From assembly GCA_945273735.1 (NCBI GenBank), contig CALYPJ010000003.1, forward strand, positions 1-64,000: a stretch of DNA of 64,000 nucleotides, read 5' to 3'. The notes under the pieces are model-generated. The model was given only the letters and a program-made list of their open reading frames with translations. It was not told the DNA's origin and did not search any database. Below, in pieces: positions 44,039 to 53,949 of this stretch. Position 1 is the stretch's first letter. Each line of letters starts with the position of its first letter. Position numbers and translations under genes: made by a program. This stretch comes from an uncultured Lactobacillaceae bacterium. Lineage in GTDB: Bacteria; Bacillota; Bacilli; Lactobacillales; Lactobacillaceae.

Positions 44039-45970
44039 ATGGATTATCAAAAAACTGCACACCAGATTTTACAAAATGTTGGTGGTAAGGAAAATATATC
44101 TGAATTGACTCATTGTTTTACACGATTGCGCTTTGTACTTAAAGATAGAAATAAAGCAAATAAAGATGTAATTTCCAATATTGAAGGAGTAATTCAAGTT
44201 GTTGAAGCTAGTGGACAATTTCAAGTCGTTTTAGGTAACAAAGTAGATAAGGTTTATGAAGCCATAGCTCCTTTAATTGGTAAAGTAAACAATGTTTCAA
44301 CTAATGATAGTGAAAAAATAGGTTGGGGTACAAAAATTCTTAATGTAATTTCAGCTATTTTTACGCCAACAGTTCCTGCGATTGCGGCATCGGGAATGCT
44401 TAAAGGGATTTTAGCGGTAGCTGTTTTAATTGGAATGAATTATTTTCACGTAGATATAAAAACTAATAATACTTATATCATTTTAAATGCGGCATCGGAT
44501 GCTTTATTTTATTTTATGCCAATTATCTTAGCTCGGGCGGCAGCTAAAGTTTTCAAAACTAATGAATATATTGCAATGATTATTGGAGCAACTCTTTGTT
44601 ATCCAGCAATTGTTACTTTAATGACAGGTAAAACACCAGTTACGTTATTTGGAATAGGAATTACTAAAGCTAATTATACTTCTTCAGTAATTCCAATTAT
44701 CATAGCTGTTTTTATTCTTTCTTATGTTGAACGTTTTATTGACAAAATTATGCCTGAAGTTTTGAAAATTATTATGGTACCAACTCTTTCACTATTAGTT
44801 ATGATACCGGCAACTTTAATTGTTTTTGGACCTATTGGCAACTATTTAGGTGAATTTGTAAATTGGCTATATTATTATATTATGCACTTTAGCCCAATTC
44901 TTTTAGGAGCTTTTATAGGTGGTATTTGGTGCATTTTGGTTATTTTTGGTGCACACCGAGCAATTATCCCGATTGGAATTAATGATGTTGCAAAAACAGG
45001 TCATCAAAATTTATTAGCTTTTGCTGGTGCAGCTAATTTTTCTCAAGCTGGTGCAGCTTTAGGAGTATTTTTGAAAACTAAAAATAAAAACTTAAAAACA
45101 GTTGCAGCATCAGCTACAGTAACTGCTCTATTTGGGATTACCGAACCAGCGATTTATGGTGCTAATCTAAGATTAAAAAAACCAATGATTTATGCGGTTA
45201 TTAGTGGTGCTCTTGGTGGCGGCTTGATGGGCTGGGGAGGTTCATTGGGTAATGCTTTTGCTAATCAGGGAATTTTGACGATTCCTGTTTATGCAAGTGC
45301 TGGAACTAAGGCTTTTGTATGTTATCTTTTGGGGTGTGCCATTGCCTTTTTTGGAGCATGTGCCCTAACCATAATTTTTGGCTTTAAAGATTTACCGGCC
45401 GGTGATAGTGGTGTAGCTCAAGCGATGGATATAACTGGATCTACAACCCAAGAAACTACTTTGGCTCCAAAATCAGCTGTTACCGATGAAATAACTTTAG
45501 CTCAAAGTGATTTTCAAATTGGGTCACCACTTGCTGGCAACGTTATTCCGCTAAATGAAATTGCTGATGATGTTTTTGCTTCTGGTTCTATGGGAAAAGG
45601 TGTTGCGATTAATCCTAGTCGAGGGATTGTCGTCGCTCCAGCTAAATGTAAGGTTAGTGTACTTTACCCCACAATGCATGCCATTGGCTTGATTTTGGAT
45701 AATGGCGTAGAGATGTTAATTCATATTGGAATTAATACTGTCGAACTAAAAGGAAAATATTTTGAAAAAAAGGTTGCTGTTAATGCAGAGTTACAAAGAG
45801 GTGATCCAATTATTACTTTTAATGCTGAAGCAATAAAAAAAGCCGGTTATGATCTAACGACTTCGATTATCATTACTAATTCTAATAAATACGCCGCAAT
45901 CGGAGCGACTACTGTAGCTAATGTTGATTTAAATGATGATTTATTATTTATAAAAAAAGAAGAAGGTTAA
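44039..45970 (+). CDS. PTS beta-glucoside transporter IIBCA
   Basis: A 643-residue fused PTS permease of the glucose/beta-glucoside class. Order: IIB (residues about 1-90) with the active cysteine in ELTHCFTRLRFVL; IIC membrane domain (about 95-460) with GITEPAIYG near 380; IIA (about 490-640) with the active histidine in MLIHIGINTVELKG. It carries its own IIA and IIB. The next gene is a 6-phospho-beta-glucosidase, so aryl- or alkyl-beta-glucosides such as salicin, arbutin or cellobiose are likely substrates. No adjacent regulator was found. Confidence 0.93.
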   Translation: MDYQKTAHQILQNVGGKENISELTHCFTRLRFVLKDRNKANKDVISNIEGVIQVVEASGQFQVVLGNKVDKVYEAIAPLIGKVNNVSTNDSEKIGWGTKILNVISAIFTPTVPAIAASGMLKGILAVAVLIGMNYFHVDIKTNNTYIILNAASDALFYFMPIILARAAAKVFKTNEYIAMIIGATLCYPAIVTLMTGKTPVTLFGIGITKANYTSSVIPIIIAVFILSYVERFIDKIMPEVLKIIMVPTLSLLVMIPATLIVFGPIGNYLGEFVNWLYYYIMHFSPILLGAFIGGIWCILVIFGAHRAIIPIGINDVAKTGHQNLLAFAGAANFSQAGAALGVFLKTKNKNLKTVAASATVTALFGITEPAIYGANLRLKKPMIYAVISGALGGGLMGWGGSLGNAFANQGILTIPVYASAGTKAFVCYLLGCAIAFFGACALTIIFGFKDLPAGDSGVAQAMDITGSTTQETTLAPKSAVTDEITLAQSDFQIGSPLAGNVIPLNEIADDVFASGSMGKGVAINPSRGIVVAPAKCKVSVLYPTMHAIGLILDNGVEMLIHIGINTVELKGKYFEKKVAVNAELQRGDPIITFNAEAIKKAGYDLTTSIIITNSNKYAAIGATTVANVDLNDDLLFIKKEEG

Positions 45971-45975
45971 ATTTA

Positions 45976-47379
45976 ATGAAAAAGTTTAATAAAAGTTTTC
46001 TATGGGGAGCTTCTTCTTCGGCTTTTCAAATTGAAGGTGCCTGGAATGAAGACGGCAAAGGTGAAAGTGTTGCTGATTTTAATTCTTTTAAACGCTCAAA
46101 AATACAAGCAGATTCTACGGTAGCAAGCGATTTTTATCATCATTATCATGAAGACATAAAATTAATGCAAGAAATGGGGTTGCAAGTATATCGATTTTCT
46201 ATTGCTTGGAGTCGAATTATTCCTGACGGAGATGGAGAAATTAATCAAGCAGGTATTGACTTTTATAACCATGTAATCGATGATCTTTTGGCTGCTGATA
46301 TTGTACCGTTTGTAACTTTGTATCATTTTGATTTACCGCTAGCTTTAGCTAAAAAATACAATGGTTGGGAAAATCGTGATTGTGTTATTGCTTTTTGTCG
46401 CTATGCCGAAATATGCTTTAAGTGTTTTGGTGACCGGGTGAAATATTGGCAAGTAATTAATGAACAAAATTTAATGATTCGTGTTGATGAACGCATGAAT
46501 CTGTGGAATACACCTTTAGAAAAAAGAGAACAAGTACGCGCTCAAATGGATTATCATATGTTTTTAGCTAATGCTTTAGTAATCCTTAATGGCCATCAAT
46601 TAATTCCTGATGGAAAATTTGGCCCAGCAATTTCCTCAACAATGACTTATCCTGCTACTAGTAAACCAGAAGATGTATGGGGAGCTAAAATGAATGATAA
46701 TTTTAAAACTAATTATGCTTTAGAAATGTATTGCTATGGCAAATATCCTGGTTATTATTTAAATTACTTAAAAAAAATTGGAGTTAAGTTAAATACTTTA
46801 CCAGATGATTCAGAAATTTTAGCTACTGCTAAACCAGATTTTATTGCCGTTAATTATTATCGGACTTTAATGGCTCAGTATTTACCAACTGATAATAATC
46901 ATTCTTTAGGTATGAGGCGTAATGACATTGATTTTGATTTATATGGTTATTTTCAAATTGTGAATAACCCACAACTAAAGGCTTCAGAGTATGGTGCACA
47001 AATTGACCCATTAGGTTTAAGGCTAGTTCTTAATGAATATTATCACCAATTTCGTTTACCTTTAATTATTACCGAGAATGGTTTAGGTACTGCTGATAAA
47101 ATTAATAAGCAGGGAGAAATTAATGACCAATATCGTATTGACTATTTGCGTAACCATATTGTAGCCTGCTATAAGGCGATTGAAGATGGAGTTAATTTAG
47201 TTGGTTATTGTCCTTGGTCAGTATTAGATTTATTAAGTTCTCATCAAGGATTTAAAAAGCGTTATGGTTTTATATATGTTAATCGGTCAGATTTTGATTT
47301 AAAAGATTTAAGGAGAATACCGAAAGCAAGCTTTTATTGGTATCAACAAGTGATTAAGAATCATGGACTAAAAGATTAA
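45976..47379 (+). CDS. 6-phospho-beta-glucosidase (GH1)
   Basis: A 467-residue glycoside hydrolase of family 1. Seen: FLWGASSSAFQIEGAWNEDGKG at the N-terminus; the acid/base region as VINEQN (Glu near residue 160, with an unusual Gln-Asn after NE); and the nucleophile in PLIITENGLG near 370. It hydrolyses phosphorylated beta-glucosides delivered by the PTS encoded 6 bp upstream. The frame is complete. Confidence 0.94.
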   Translation: MKKFNKSFLWGASSSAFQIEGAWNEDGKGESVADFNSFKRSKIQADSTVASDFYHHYHEDIKLMQEMGLQVYRFSIAWSRIIPDGDGEINQAGIDFYNHVIDDLLAADIVPFVTLYHFDLPLALAKKYNGWENRDCVIAFCRYAEICFKCFGDRVKYWQVINEQNLMIRVDERMNLWNTPLEKREQVRAQMDYHMFLANALVILNGHQLIPDGKFGPAISSTMTYPATSKPEDVWGAKMNDNFKTNYALEMYCYGKYPGYYLNYLKKIGVKLNTLPDDSEILATAKPDFIAVNYYRTLMAQYLPTDNNHSLGMRRNDIDFDLYGYFQIVNNPQLKASEYGAQIDPLGLRLVLNEYYHQFRLPLIITENGLGTADKINKQGEINDQYRIDYLRNHIVACYKAIEDGVNLVGYCPWSVLDLLSSHQGFKKRYGFIYVNRSDFDLKDLRRIPKASFYWYQQVIKNHGLKD

Positions 47380-47426
47380 ACTTTTTTATTATTAATAATA
47401 ATTATAGTAATTTTACTTTTATAAAT

Positions 47427-47455
47427 AAATAAGCAGTTTTATAAACTGCTTATTT
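47427..47455. terminator. Bidirectional terminator
   Basis: A perfect 13-bp stem, AAATAAGCAGTTT/AAACTGCTTATTT, with loop TAT lies between convergent genes. Confidence 0.9.
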
Positions 47456-47465
47456 AATTTAATTA

Positions 47466-48410
47466 CTATTTCCAATTATAGGAGGCTTTACGGCCTAACT
47501 CATCAATTTTATCAAAAAATTTAGGGGCATTAACAGAAGTAACAAAAGTTAAAGGACGACCACTTTCAGGATTATAATAAGTTCTTCCTGCTTCAGGTTC
47601 ATTCAAATTTACACTACTTTTAGTTTCTTCGGTTGTAATTATTTGTGGATAATTGCAACTTAAAGTTGTCAGTACATCCCATAAATAATATGTGGAATTT
47701 GCTTCAAAAGAATGAACTAAAGCATATCCTTGTCCAATTAAATCTAAAGCAGGATAGCGTCTCAAACTAGCCCAGTGCCATTTTAATTTTTGGGTTAAAG
47801 GAACTTGTTTTGTGCTATCTAGACCAACCATAACGATATTAATATTAGAGTCCCAAACCGTTTTCACTGCCTCGGGATCCCAATAAGCGTTCCATTCAGC
47901 GCTACCGTTGTGATTGGGTTCATCAACGTTGCCAGCTTCATGCAGAGATCCACCCATCCAATACAGTTCAGCAATATTATCTGTAATTTGAGGATTTACC
48001 ATAATTGCCCGAGCTAAATCTGTTAATGGGCCAGTCATTACTAAGGTAACTTTACTTTTTGATTGCATTATTTTTTCAACTAAATCCAAATGAGCTGGTT
48101 GAGAAGTCAAGGGTGTTTTTAAGTTTTGTCTCTCATTTAAAATGGGTAAATCGTTAAAAGAAAAAGCTGTAAGTCTCCATTCTTTAGGAAATTGATGTAT
48201 GGCTCGTGAATTTGAACGAGAAACACTGATTTGAGAATTTTGACCAAAAGCGTCAATGATTTTGCGAGAAGCACTAACTGCTGGATCAACATAGCCATCA
48301 CCATCGATTACTCCTACTCCTATTAAATTTATTTCTGGCATTTGTAATAATAATAGTAAGGAAATGAAATCATCAATATTACCGTCATGATTTAAGTATA
48401 CGTTTTTCAT
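47466..48410 (-). CDS. Nucleoside hydrolase
   Basis: A 314-residue member of the inosine/uridine-preferring nucleoside hydrolase family, which cleaves nucleosides to base and ribose. Seen: the N-terminal calcium-site region NHDGNIDDF, MTGPLTDLARA near 120, GGSLHEAGNVDEPNHNGSAEWNAYWDPEA near 150-178, and a C-terminal histidine-less tail. The first motif differs from the usual DxDPGxDD, with Asn replacing the first Asp, so metal binding may be altered. The gene stands alone, with AGAAAA ahead of the start. Confidence 0.87.
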   Translation of the reverse strand: MKNVYLNHDGNIDDFISLLLLLQMPEINLIGVGVIDGDGYVDPAVSASRKIIDAFGQNSQISVSRSNSRAIHQFPKEWRLTAFSFNDLPILNERQNLKTPLTSQPAHLDLVEKIMQSKSKVTLVMTGPLTDLARAIMVNPQITDNIAELYWMGGSLHEAGNVDEPNHNGSAEWNAYWDPEAVKTVWDSNINIVMVGLDSTKQVPLTQKLKWHWASLRRYPALDLIGQGYALVHSFEANSTYYLWDVLTTLSCNYPQIITTEETKSSVNLNEPEAGRTYYNPESGRPLTFVTSVNAPKFFDKIDELGRKASYNWK

Positions 48411-49047
48411 ATTTTCTCCAATTACAGTAATTAAGTAATAATTTATTTTTAGTATATACTTTTTATAATTTTCAAATTGTCTTTTCTTATTTTAACTTTT
48501 TTATGATAATAATCATAGCATTATAAAATTTTTGATATGATATGAATGCTTAGATTAAATTTCAATTGAAAATAATTCCTCATATTTGCGGTATAATTAG
48601 AATTAACTTCTTGTTGTAATTTTTGAGATTTAATATTGTAGTTGTTTTAATTAGAAATATTTAGGTAAAGATGTATTTTATGATTTACAGCTAATGAAGA
48701 GATTATTAATTTTAATTAAATGAAAATAAATTCTATACTAATTTGAATAATTATGTAAAAAATTATTGATTTATAGCTATTGAAAACCTTAAAGATCCTA
48801 TAATTAAAATAGGTTTAGAAATGAAAATCGAAGCCACCTAACAGGTAACGGCATTGGTTTTGTTTGCGCTATTTTAGATTTTTAGAGATTAATCTTCATA
48901 TAAATCTAAAAATGGTTGAATTAAAGGTAGTAGATTTTAATTAATGAAAAGTTAAGTTTTAAAAAAGATAAATTTCATCAACAAGAGACTAATAGAAGTA
49001 TTTACAATTTTTGGTTTTTAAAAAATATTAGTAAGGAGACATAATTA
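48411..49047. other. Intergenic region with a possible attenuated leader or small RNA
   Basis: A perfect -10 (TATAAT, 48592-48597) and, about 230 bases later, a terminator-like hairpin are seen. Its outer stem pairs 48824-48835 with 48850-48861 (11 of 12 bases, including wobbles); the inner stem is ACCT/AGGT, and T-rich sequence follows. A further 9-bp dyad, ATTTTTAGA/TCTAAAAAT, lies near 48879-48914. There is no -35 at the ideal distance and no gene. It may be a small RNA or a regulated leader of the phosphatase gene at 49048. Confidence 0.45.
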
Positions 49048-50097
49048 TTGGTAATAAAACCACTTCAGATGAATCGTTTGAAAAATCAAATTAATATAAA
49101 AATAAAACCCCCACTTAATGCTGTTGGACAGTTAACCGGATATAATAAACCTCAATTTCATTCAAAAATTTTTCAGATTCCAGTAAATCTTACAGATGGC
49201 GCTTTTGAAATGGAAGATCCTTGTCCGCAAAAACGCCTATTTTTGAAATTATCAATTGGTTCTCAGAATTATTTTGGCAGTGTTCGACATCTAACTTTAA
49301 CAAATTTATCTAATTTAAGAGATCTAGGAGGATATCAAAGTAATTACGGAATAGTAAAATGGGGTTACTTATACCGTAGTGATGCATTAAGTGATTTAAA
49401 TTCTTTGGAAACACAATTTTTAAAGACTCTACAAATTAATACGGTTATTGATCTCCGATCAGCTCCTGAAATTCGTCGAAATCCTGATGTTTCAGTTGGT
49501 GAAGAAAATCATGAAGAAATTGATCCAAAAGCTTTTATTGCAGCCCAAGCAAGTAAAATTCCTAATCCTAAAAATTATGATGAAAGGCGTGTAAGAGAAT
49601 TAGAGAAGATATCTCAAAGTCCCGGTGGTGAAAAAAAACTAATTCAAATGCAAAATCAGATGATTATTCAAATGCATGACATGGTTGCTTCTAAGTCATC
49701 CCAAGAGGCATATGGTAGATTTTTGCAAATGGTAGTTACTGCTTCTGGACCCGTACTTTTTCATTGCCAAGGTGGCAAAGATCGTACAGGATGGGGTACC
49801 GCTCTAATATTAGGCTTATTAGGAGTTGATAAAGATGTAATTATGCGTGATTACCTTTTAACAAAGAAATATAATCAACATCGTAATGCAAAACGTTTGG
49901 CAACATATAGGAAATATACAAATAATGAATTAGTTTTAAAATATTTGTGTTCACTTCAATTAGCTAATTCTTCTTATCTAGATTCAGCATTAGATACTCT
50001 AATTAATATTTCTGGATCGTTTGAAAAATATGCCGAGGATAAATTGAATTTCACTAGTAATGATCTTAAAAAATTAAGAAAAAAATATTTAATATAA
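49048..50097 (+). CDS. Tyrosine-protein phosphatase (DSP/PtpB-like)
   Basis: A 349-residue protein. Residues about 1-75 form an N-terminal strand-rich region. From about 90 comes the tyrosine/lipid phosphatase fold, with NLRDLGGYQS near 91 and VKWGYLYRSDAL near 105. The CX5R active loop is HCQGGKDRTGW near 238. The start is TTG 49048, nine bases after AAGGAG. No signal peptide is seen. It resembles the DSP4/MptpB-like phosphatases of lactobacilli. Target unknown; no kinase is nearby. Confidence 0.88.
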   Translation: MVIKPLQMNRLKNQINIKIKPPLNAVGQLTGYNKPQFHSKIFQIPVNLTDGAFEMEDPCPQKRLFLKLSIGSQNYFGSVRHLTLTNLSNLRDLGGYQSNYGIVKWGYLYRSDALSDLNSLETQFLKTLQINTVIDLRSAPEIRRNPDVSVGEENHEEIDPKAFIAAQASKIPNPKNYDERRVRELEKISQSPGGEKKLIQMQNQMIIQMHDMVASKSSQEAYGRFLQMVVTASGPVLFHCQGGKDRTGWGTALILGLLGVDKDVIMRDYLLTKKYNQHRNAKRLATYRKYTNNELVLKYLCSLQLANSSYLDSALDTLINISGSFEKYAEDKLNFTSNDLKKLRKKYLI

Positions 50098-50389
50098 TTA
50101 TTTTTATTATTAATAGAATTTATGAGCAAAACAAACAAAAAAATCTTCTTCGTTAATTAAAAATTTTACAAATTCTAAAATCTGATTTAATTAGCAATCA
50201 AATGATAAATATTGTACCTTTTTTTGACTATTAATTGATTTTTAATTTATGGAGACTAATCATTAAAAATATTTTTGATAAAGTGATCATATTTCTAATT
50301 TTTAATTGTTAGCATGAACACAGGACAAATTTAAATAATTTCTAATTTTAAGTAATAATAATTTAAATCTATATTTATCATTGATGAAA

Positions 50390-50886
50390 TAAAAGCACGT
50401 TTAAAGACGGGTGATGTTTACCAGCAAATTCAAGATTTTTCCGATTTTAATCAGATACCTAATAGGGGTGTATAGTACTAGATGATACTGATACAACAGA
50501 GGCCAAGCATACTTTAAAAATTAATGGTCCATATGAAAATGCTTGAATTAATCTTTGGTCAGATGACTATACTTCTATTTTTGTTATGAACAATATAAAT
50601 TTGCATGGTACTGATTGATGTGGTGTAGTTTCATCATATTTTAGTCCAAATAAGCGAATTATATATCGTAATATTACACATATCAGGGGTCTCATTAGCG
50701 GCTTCTTATGCAAGTAATGTCATTTTTGCTAATTTATTTAGTGAGCAAGTATTATCTACTGCAACTGGCAATATGATTACAGAAAAACAAGTTTTAACAG
50801 TTAAAAGTCCAGCTATTGATAGTAAACTGAATGGTTTAGATTATACTTCAACTCTCACTTGGACTTTATTTGATAGAACTCCTTAG
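50390..50886 (+). pseudogene. Fragment of a WxL-type surface protein
   Basis: Broken frames give IKARLKTGDVYQQIQDF, VLDDTDTTEAKHTLKINGPY, NLHGTD, then NVIFANLFSEQVLSTATG and finally SKLNGLDYTSTLTWTLFDRT before a stop. The end fits the C-terminal (S/T)xTWxL strand of WxL domains; the middle recalls the pectate-lyase-like adhesive domains of lactobacillar cell-wall proteins. Several frame changes and stops are present, two of them TGA where Trp would fit. There is no signal peptide or start. Confidence 0.6.
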
Positions 50887-50921
50887 ATAAAATTATTTGA
50901 TTAAATAAAATCTTTATTAAT

Positions 50922-50966
50922 AAAAAGCACCTCAGAAGGTTAATTTTAAACTTGGGTGCTTTTTAT
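50922..50966. terminator. Terminator at the end of the galT side
   Basis: AAAAAGCACC (50922-50931) pairs with GGTGCTTTTT (50955-50964). The long loop contains further pairing (CAGAAG/CTTG). The T and A runs suit either direction; it overlaps the stop of the small gene on the minus strand. Confidence 0.75.
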
Positions 50967-51145
50967 TTTAGAATTAGTGGCATAATTCCAGTGATAAACG
51001 GTAAAAGAGAACAGATAAAAACTAAAATTAAACATGATTTTTGTAAAGTGTTGAAATTTTTAAAATTTCCCCAAAAACTGCCGGTTAATAAAACTACACT
51101 AAAAAAAATTAAGAAACCTTCTAAAACATAAATTGAGTGATGCAA
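50963..51145 (-). CDS. Small hydrophobic membrane protein
   Basis: A protein of about 60 residues with two hydrophobic segments (YVLEGFLIFFSVVLLTGSFWG and SCLILVFICSLLPFITGIM) joined by a polar turn. I do not recognise it. The start TTG 51145 is nine bases after AAAAGG. A longer frame reaches ATG 51226 inside galT but has no ribosome site. It is the last frame on the galT strand, 56 bp after galT, and may be co-transcribed with it. Confidence 0.55.
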   Translation of the reverse strand: MHHSIYVLEGFLIFFSVVLLTGSFWGNFKNFNTLQKSCLILVFICSLLPFITGIMPLILK

Positions 51146-51201
51146 TATAATAAATCCTTTTAATAATATTATAATTTTATTTTTTACATAAATATTAAAC
51201 A

Positions 51202-52677
51202 CTACATCTGGCTGAAAGTGGCACAAAACCTGAGGAAGGCTTCTTTCCCTTGCTGGTTAAGTTTAAACACCCCTGCATCTTTAAGTATTTGTGTAAAAAC
51301 ATTACCTAATTCTTGGTGAAGTTTTTGATCTACATTTTGTGGATTCCAAGTAGTTTCCTTTCTTAAATTCTCTGCCCAAAAAAAATGTTTGGGCGCAATT
51401 TGATTATCTTCTTGTAAAAGAAATTTTTTAACTTCTTGTAATTCAGATAAAAGTCGTCCTGGTAAAATTGCTAATCCCATAACTTCAATTAAACCAATGT
51501 TTTCTTTTTTAATATGTTGTACGTTAGGGTGTGGATGAAAAATTCCATCAGGATATTTTTTACTGGTTTGATTATCTCTTAAAACAATTTCTAAAATATA
51601 GTTTTTTCCTTGTCGATGAGCAATAGGTGTGATGGTATGCTTGCGTTCATGGTTCACTAAAGCTCGAATATTAACAGATTTATCACTATAATTGAGCCAA
51701 GATTTTCTAATTATATCAGCTGCAGCAATTAGTTGCTCAGGAATTGGGCTAATTAATCGGATTAAGCTCATTGGCCATTTGACAATTCCTGCTTTTACTT
51801 TAGGAAAATTGTTTATTTTTAAATTCTGAATAATTGGAGCTTTAAACATGGGAAATTCATGCTTACCTCCTTGATAATGTTCATGATCAAGCATTGAGCC
51901 ACCAACTATTGGAATATCGGCGTTAGATCCAACAAAATAATCGGGAAATAACTGAGTAATTTCAATTAAATTTTCAAAAGTTGTTCGAGATATATTCATT
52001 GGTTCATGAACTTGATCAATAAAAATAGCATGTTCTGGAAAATAAACATATGGGGAATATTGAAATCCCCAAACTTTATTTCCTAATTTAAAGCGTACCA
52101 AGCGATGGTTACTTCGTGCTGGATAATCTTCTCTACCTTGATAGCCTTCATTTTCAAAGCACAATTTACATTGTGGATACTGATTTTTTGAATGCCTCTT
52201 TAGCATTTTTGCTATTTTTTTCGGATCTTTTTCGGGTTTGGCTAGATTAATTGTAATTTCCAAATCACCAAAAGAAGAATGAGCCCAAAAATGTTGATTT
52301 TTAGCGATAGATCGGGTTTGAATGTAGTTATTAGCGCAACATAAATGATAAAACCAATTAGTTGCGTTTTGGGGGTTCAATTGATATTTTTGCCAGAATA
52401 TCCGATTAATACTACTCGGTGATGGGGTTGAAAGATCCATTAATTGAGCTGCTAAAGTTTCGATTTGTGAAGCATCGTTAGTTATTTTTCCATTTTGTTG
52501 GGCTGCTTTTATTAGTAATTGAAGATTATCTAAATAATTATTGCTACCTAAAATAGTGCTTGCAGAATCACCAACAAGTGCTAAAACACGATTAGTTAAA
52601 TAATTTTTATCTAAATTATTAAAATCTGGATTTAGACTTATGCAATATTTAATATGACTTTCTACTATATTCATCAT
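51202..52677 (-). CDS. galT: UDP-glucose-hexose-1-phosphate uridylyltransferase (family 2)
   Basis: GalT (491 residues) exchanges galactose 1-phosphate for glucose 1-phosphate on UDP-glucose in the Leloir pathway. The length and motifs match the long Gram-positive type-2 family: VGSNADIPIVGGSMLDHEHYQGG-type segment near 225-245 with the His-x-His-like catalytic site, and NPQN near 72. It overlaps galK by four bases (ATGA). No galE or galM lies in the window. Confidence 0.95.
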   Translation of the reverse strand: MMNIVESHIKYCISLNPDFNNLDKNYLTNRVLALVGDSASTILGSNNYLDNLQLLIKAAQQNGKITNDASQIETLAAQLMDLSTPSPSSINRIFWQKYQLNPQNATNWFYHLCCANNYIQTRSIAKNQHFWAHSSFGDLEITINLAKPEKDPKKIAKMLKRHSKNQYPQCKLCFENEGYQGREDYPARSNHRLVRFKLGNKVWGFQYSPYVYFPEHAIFIDQVHEPMNISRTTFENLIEITQLFPDYFVGSNADIPIVGGSMLDHEHYQGGKHEFPMFKAPIIQNLKINNFPKVKAGIVKWPMSLIRLISPIPEQLIAAADIIRKSWLNYSDKSVNIRALVNHERKHTITPIAHRQGKNYILEIVLRDNQTSKKYPDGIFHPHPNVQHIKKENIGLIEVMGLAILPGRLLSELQEVKKFLLQEDNQIAPKHFFWAENLRKETTWNPQNVDQKLHQELGNVFTQILKDAGVFKLNQQGKEAFLRFCATFSQM

Positions 52678-53858
52678 ATCGTCACTTTTAGTTCTCTTGG
52701 TCCATCCGTAGTTTTCGCTAAATAAAATTTAGCTGGATAACCTATCTTTTTATTATATACAGTTTGAACTTGTTCAATAAAAGAAGGTACAATGTTTTCT
52801 TCAACAAGTGCAATTGCACATCCGCCAAAACCGGCACCTGTCATTCGAGAACCTAAAACTCCAGGAATTTTTAAAGCAGTTTGAACTAATGTATCTAATT
52901 CTTTTCCAGTAACTTCATAATCATAGGCTAATGAAATACCTGAAGCTGAAATTAAATGTCCAAATTTTGCTAATTGATGAGTTTTAAGAGCTTTTGCAGC
53001 TAAAATAGTTCTTTGATTTTCAAAAACAGCATGACGAGCTCGTTTAATTAATATTGAATCATTAATTAAATAAGTATATTCATCAAATTGATCTTTTGTT
53101 AGATCTCCAAGACTATTAATTGATAATTCTTTTTGAAGCTTATGTAAAGCACTGTTACATTCTTTTCGACGTTCATTATATTTTGAATCGATTAAGGTAC
53201 GAGGTTTATTTGTATTCATGATAACAATAACATTATTTTCAAGTTCAAGGGGGAAATACTCATATTGCATATTATTGGTGTTTAACAGAATTGCTTGATT
53301 TTGTTTGCCCATACCAATTGCAAATTGATCCATTATACCGGTTTTGAGCCCTAAATAATTATTTTCTACACGTTGTCCTGCTAGAATTAAATCTTTCTTT
53401 TCAATAGAAAGATTATATGTATTTTTTAAAATAGTACCAAATAAAAGCTCTAATGCCGCAGAGCTAGATAATCCTGCTGCTGGCGGTAAATCTCCAGCGA
53501 GATAAATATTTAATCCAAATTTTAATTCTAAATTTTGGGGAATTATTTCTTGAACCATTCCACAAAAATAATCACTCCAATTTTTTTGCTTGGGGCGATT
53601 TAATTCATTACGTGATAAATTGATTAGTGATTTCTCCTGATAATTAGCTGAGTAAAGGTGAAAATTAGTATCTTTACTTGGACCTACAGCAGCATATATT
53701 CCTAGTGTAACTGCACATGGAAAAACAGCTCCCCCATTATAATCTGTATGTTCACCAATTAAATTAATTCTTCCAGGAGAAAAAAAATAATGTTGAGGTT
53801 TTTGTTGAAATTTAGTCTGATAACCTGAAGTCACCTGCTCAATTAACTTTTTTGTCAT
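52674..53858 (-). CDS. galK: Galactokinase
   Basis: GalK (394 residues) phosphorylates galactose at C1. Seen: GRINLIGEHTDYNGG near residues 29-43, LPPAAGLSSSAALEL near 127-141 (ATP loop), and GSRMTGAGFGGCAIAL near 340-355. It begins galKT transcription with its own promoter. The start ATG follows AAAGGAAAG. All GHMP-kinase motifs are intact. Confidence 0.95.
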   Translation of the reverse strand: MTKKLIEQVTSGYQTKFQQKPQHYFFSPGRINLIGEHTDYNGGAVFPCAVTLGIYAAVGPSKDTNFHLYSANYQEKSLINLSRNELNRPKQKNWSDYFCGMVQEIIPQNLELKFGLNIYLAGDLPPAAGLSSSAALELLFGTILKNTYNLSIEKKDLILAGQRVENNYLGLKTGIMDQFAIGMGKQNQAILLNTNNMQYEYFPLELENNVIVIMNTNKPRTLIDSKYNERRKECNSALHKLQKELSINSLGDLTKDQFDEYTYLINDSILIKRARHAVFENQRTILAAKALKTHQLAKFGHLISASGISLAYDYEVTGKELDTLVQTALKIPGVLGSRMTGAGFGGCAIALVEENIVPSFIEQVQTVYNKKIGYPAKFYLAKTTDGPRELKVTI

Positions 53859-53894
53859 CTATTAGCTTTCCTTTAAATTGATTTATTCTATTTC

Positions 53895-53922
53895 ATTGTA
53901 CCTAAAGAAAGCTTAATGTTAA
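53895..53922 (-). promoter_or_regulatory. galKT promoter
   Basis: On the minus strand TTAACA (53922-53917), a 16-bp spacer and TACAAT (53900-53895) lie 36 bp upstream of the galK start. Confidence 0.65.
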
Positions 53923-53949
53923 GTTTTATTAATTAAAAATTCAAAATAC

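Noticed and set aside
50390-50886. Stop codon recoding (UGA as Trp)
   Set aside because: Frame changes and other stops in the same fragment, and normal TGA usage as stop in intact genes (for example EIIC at 19131), point to simple decay.
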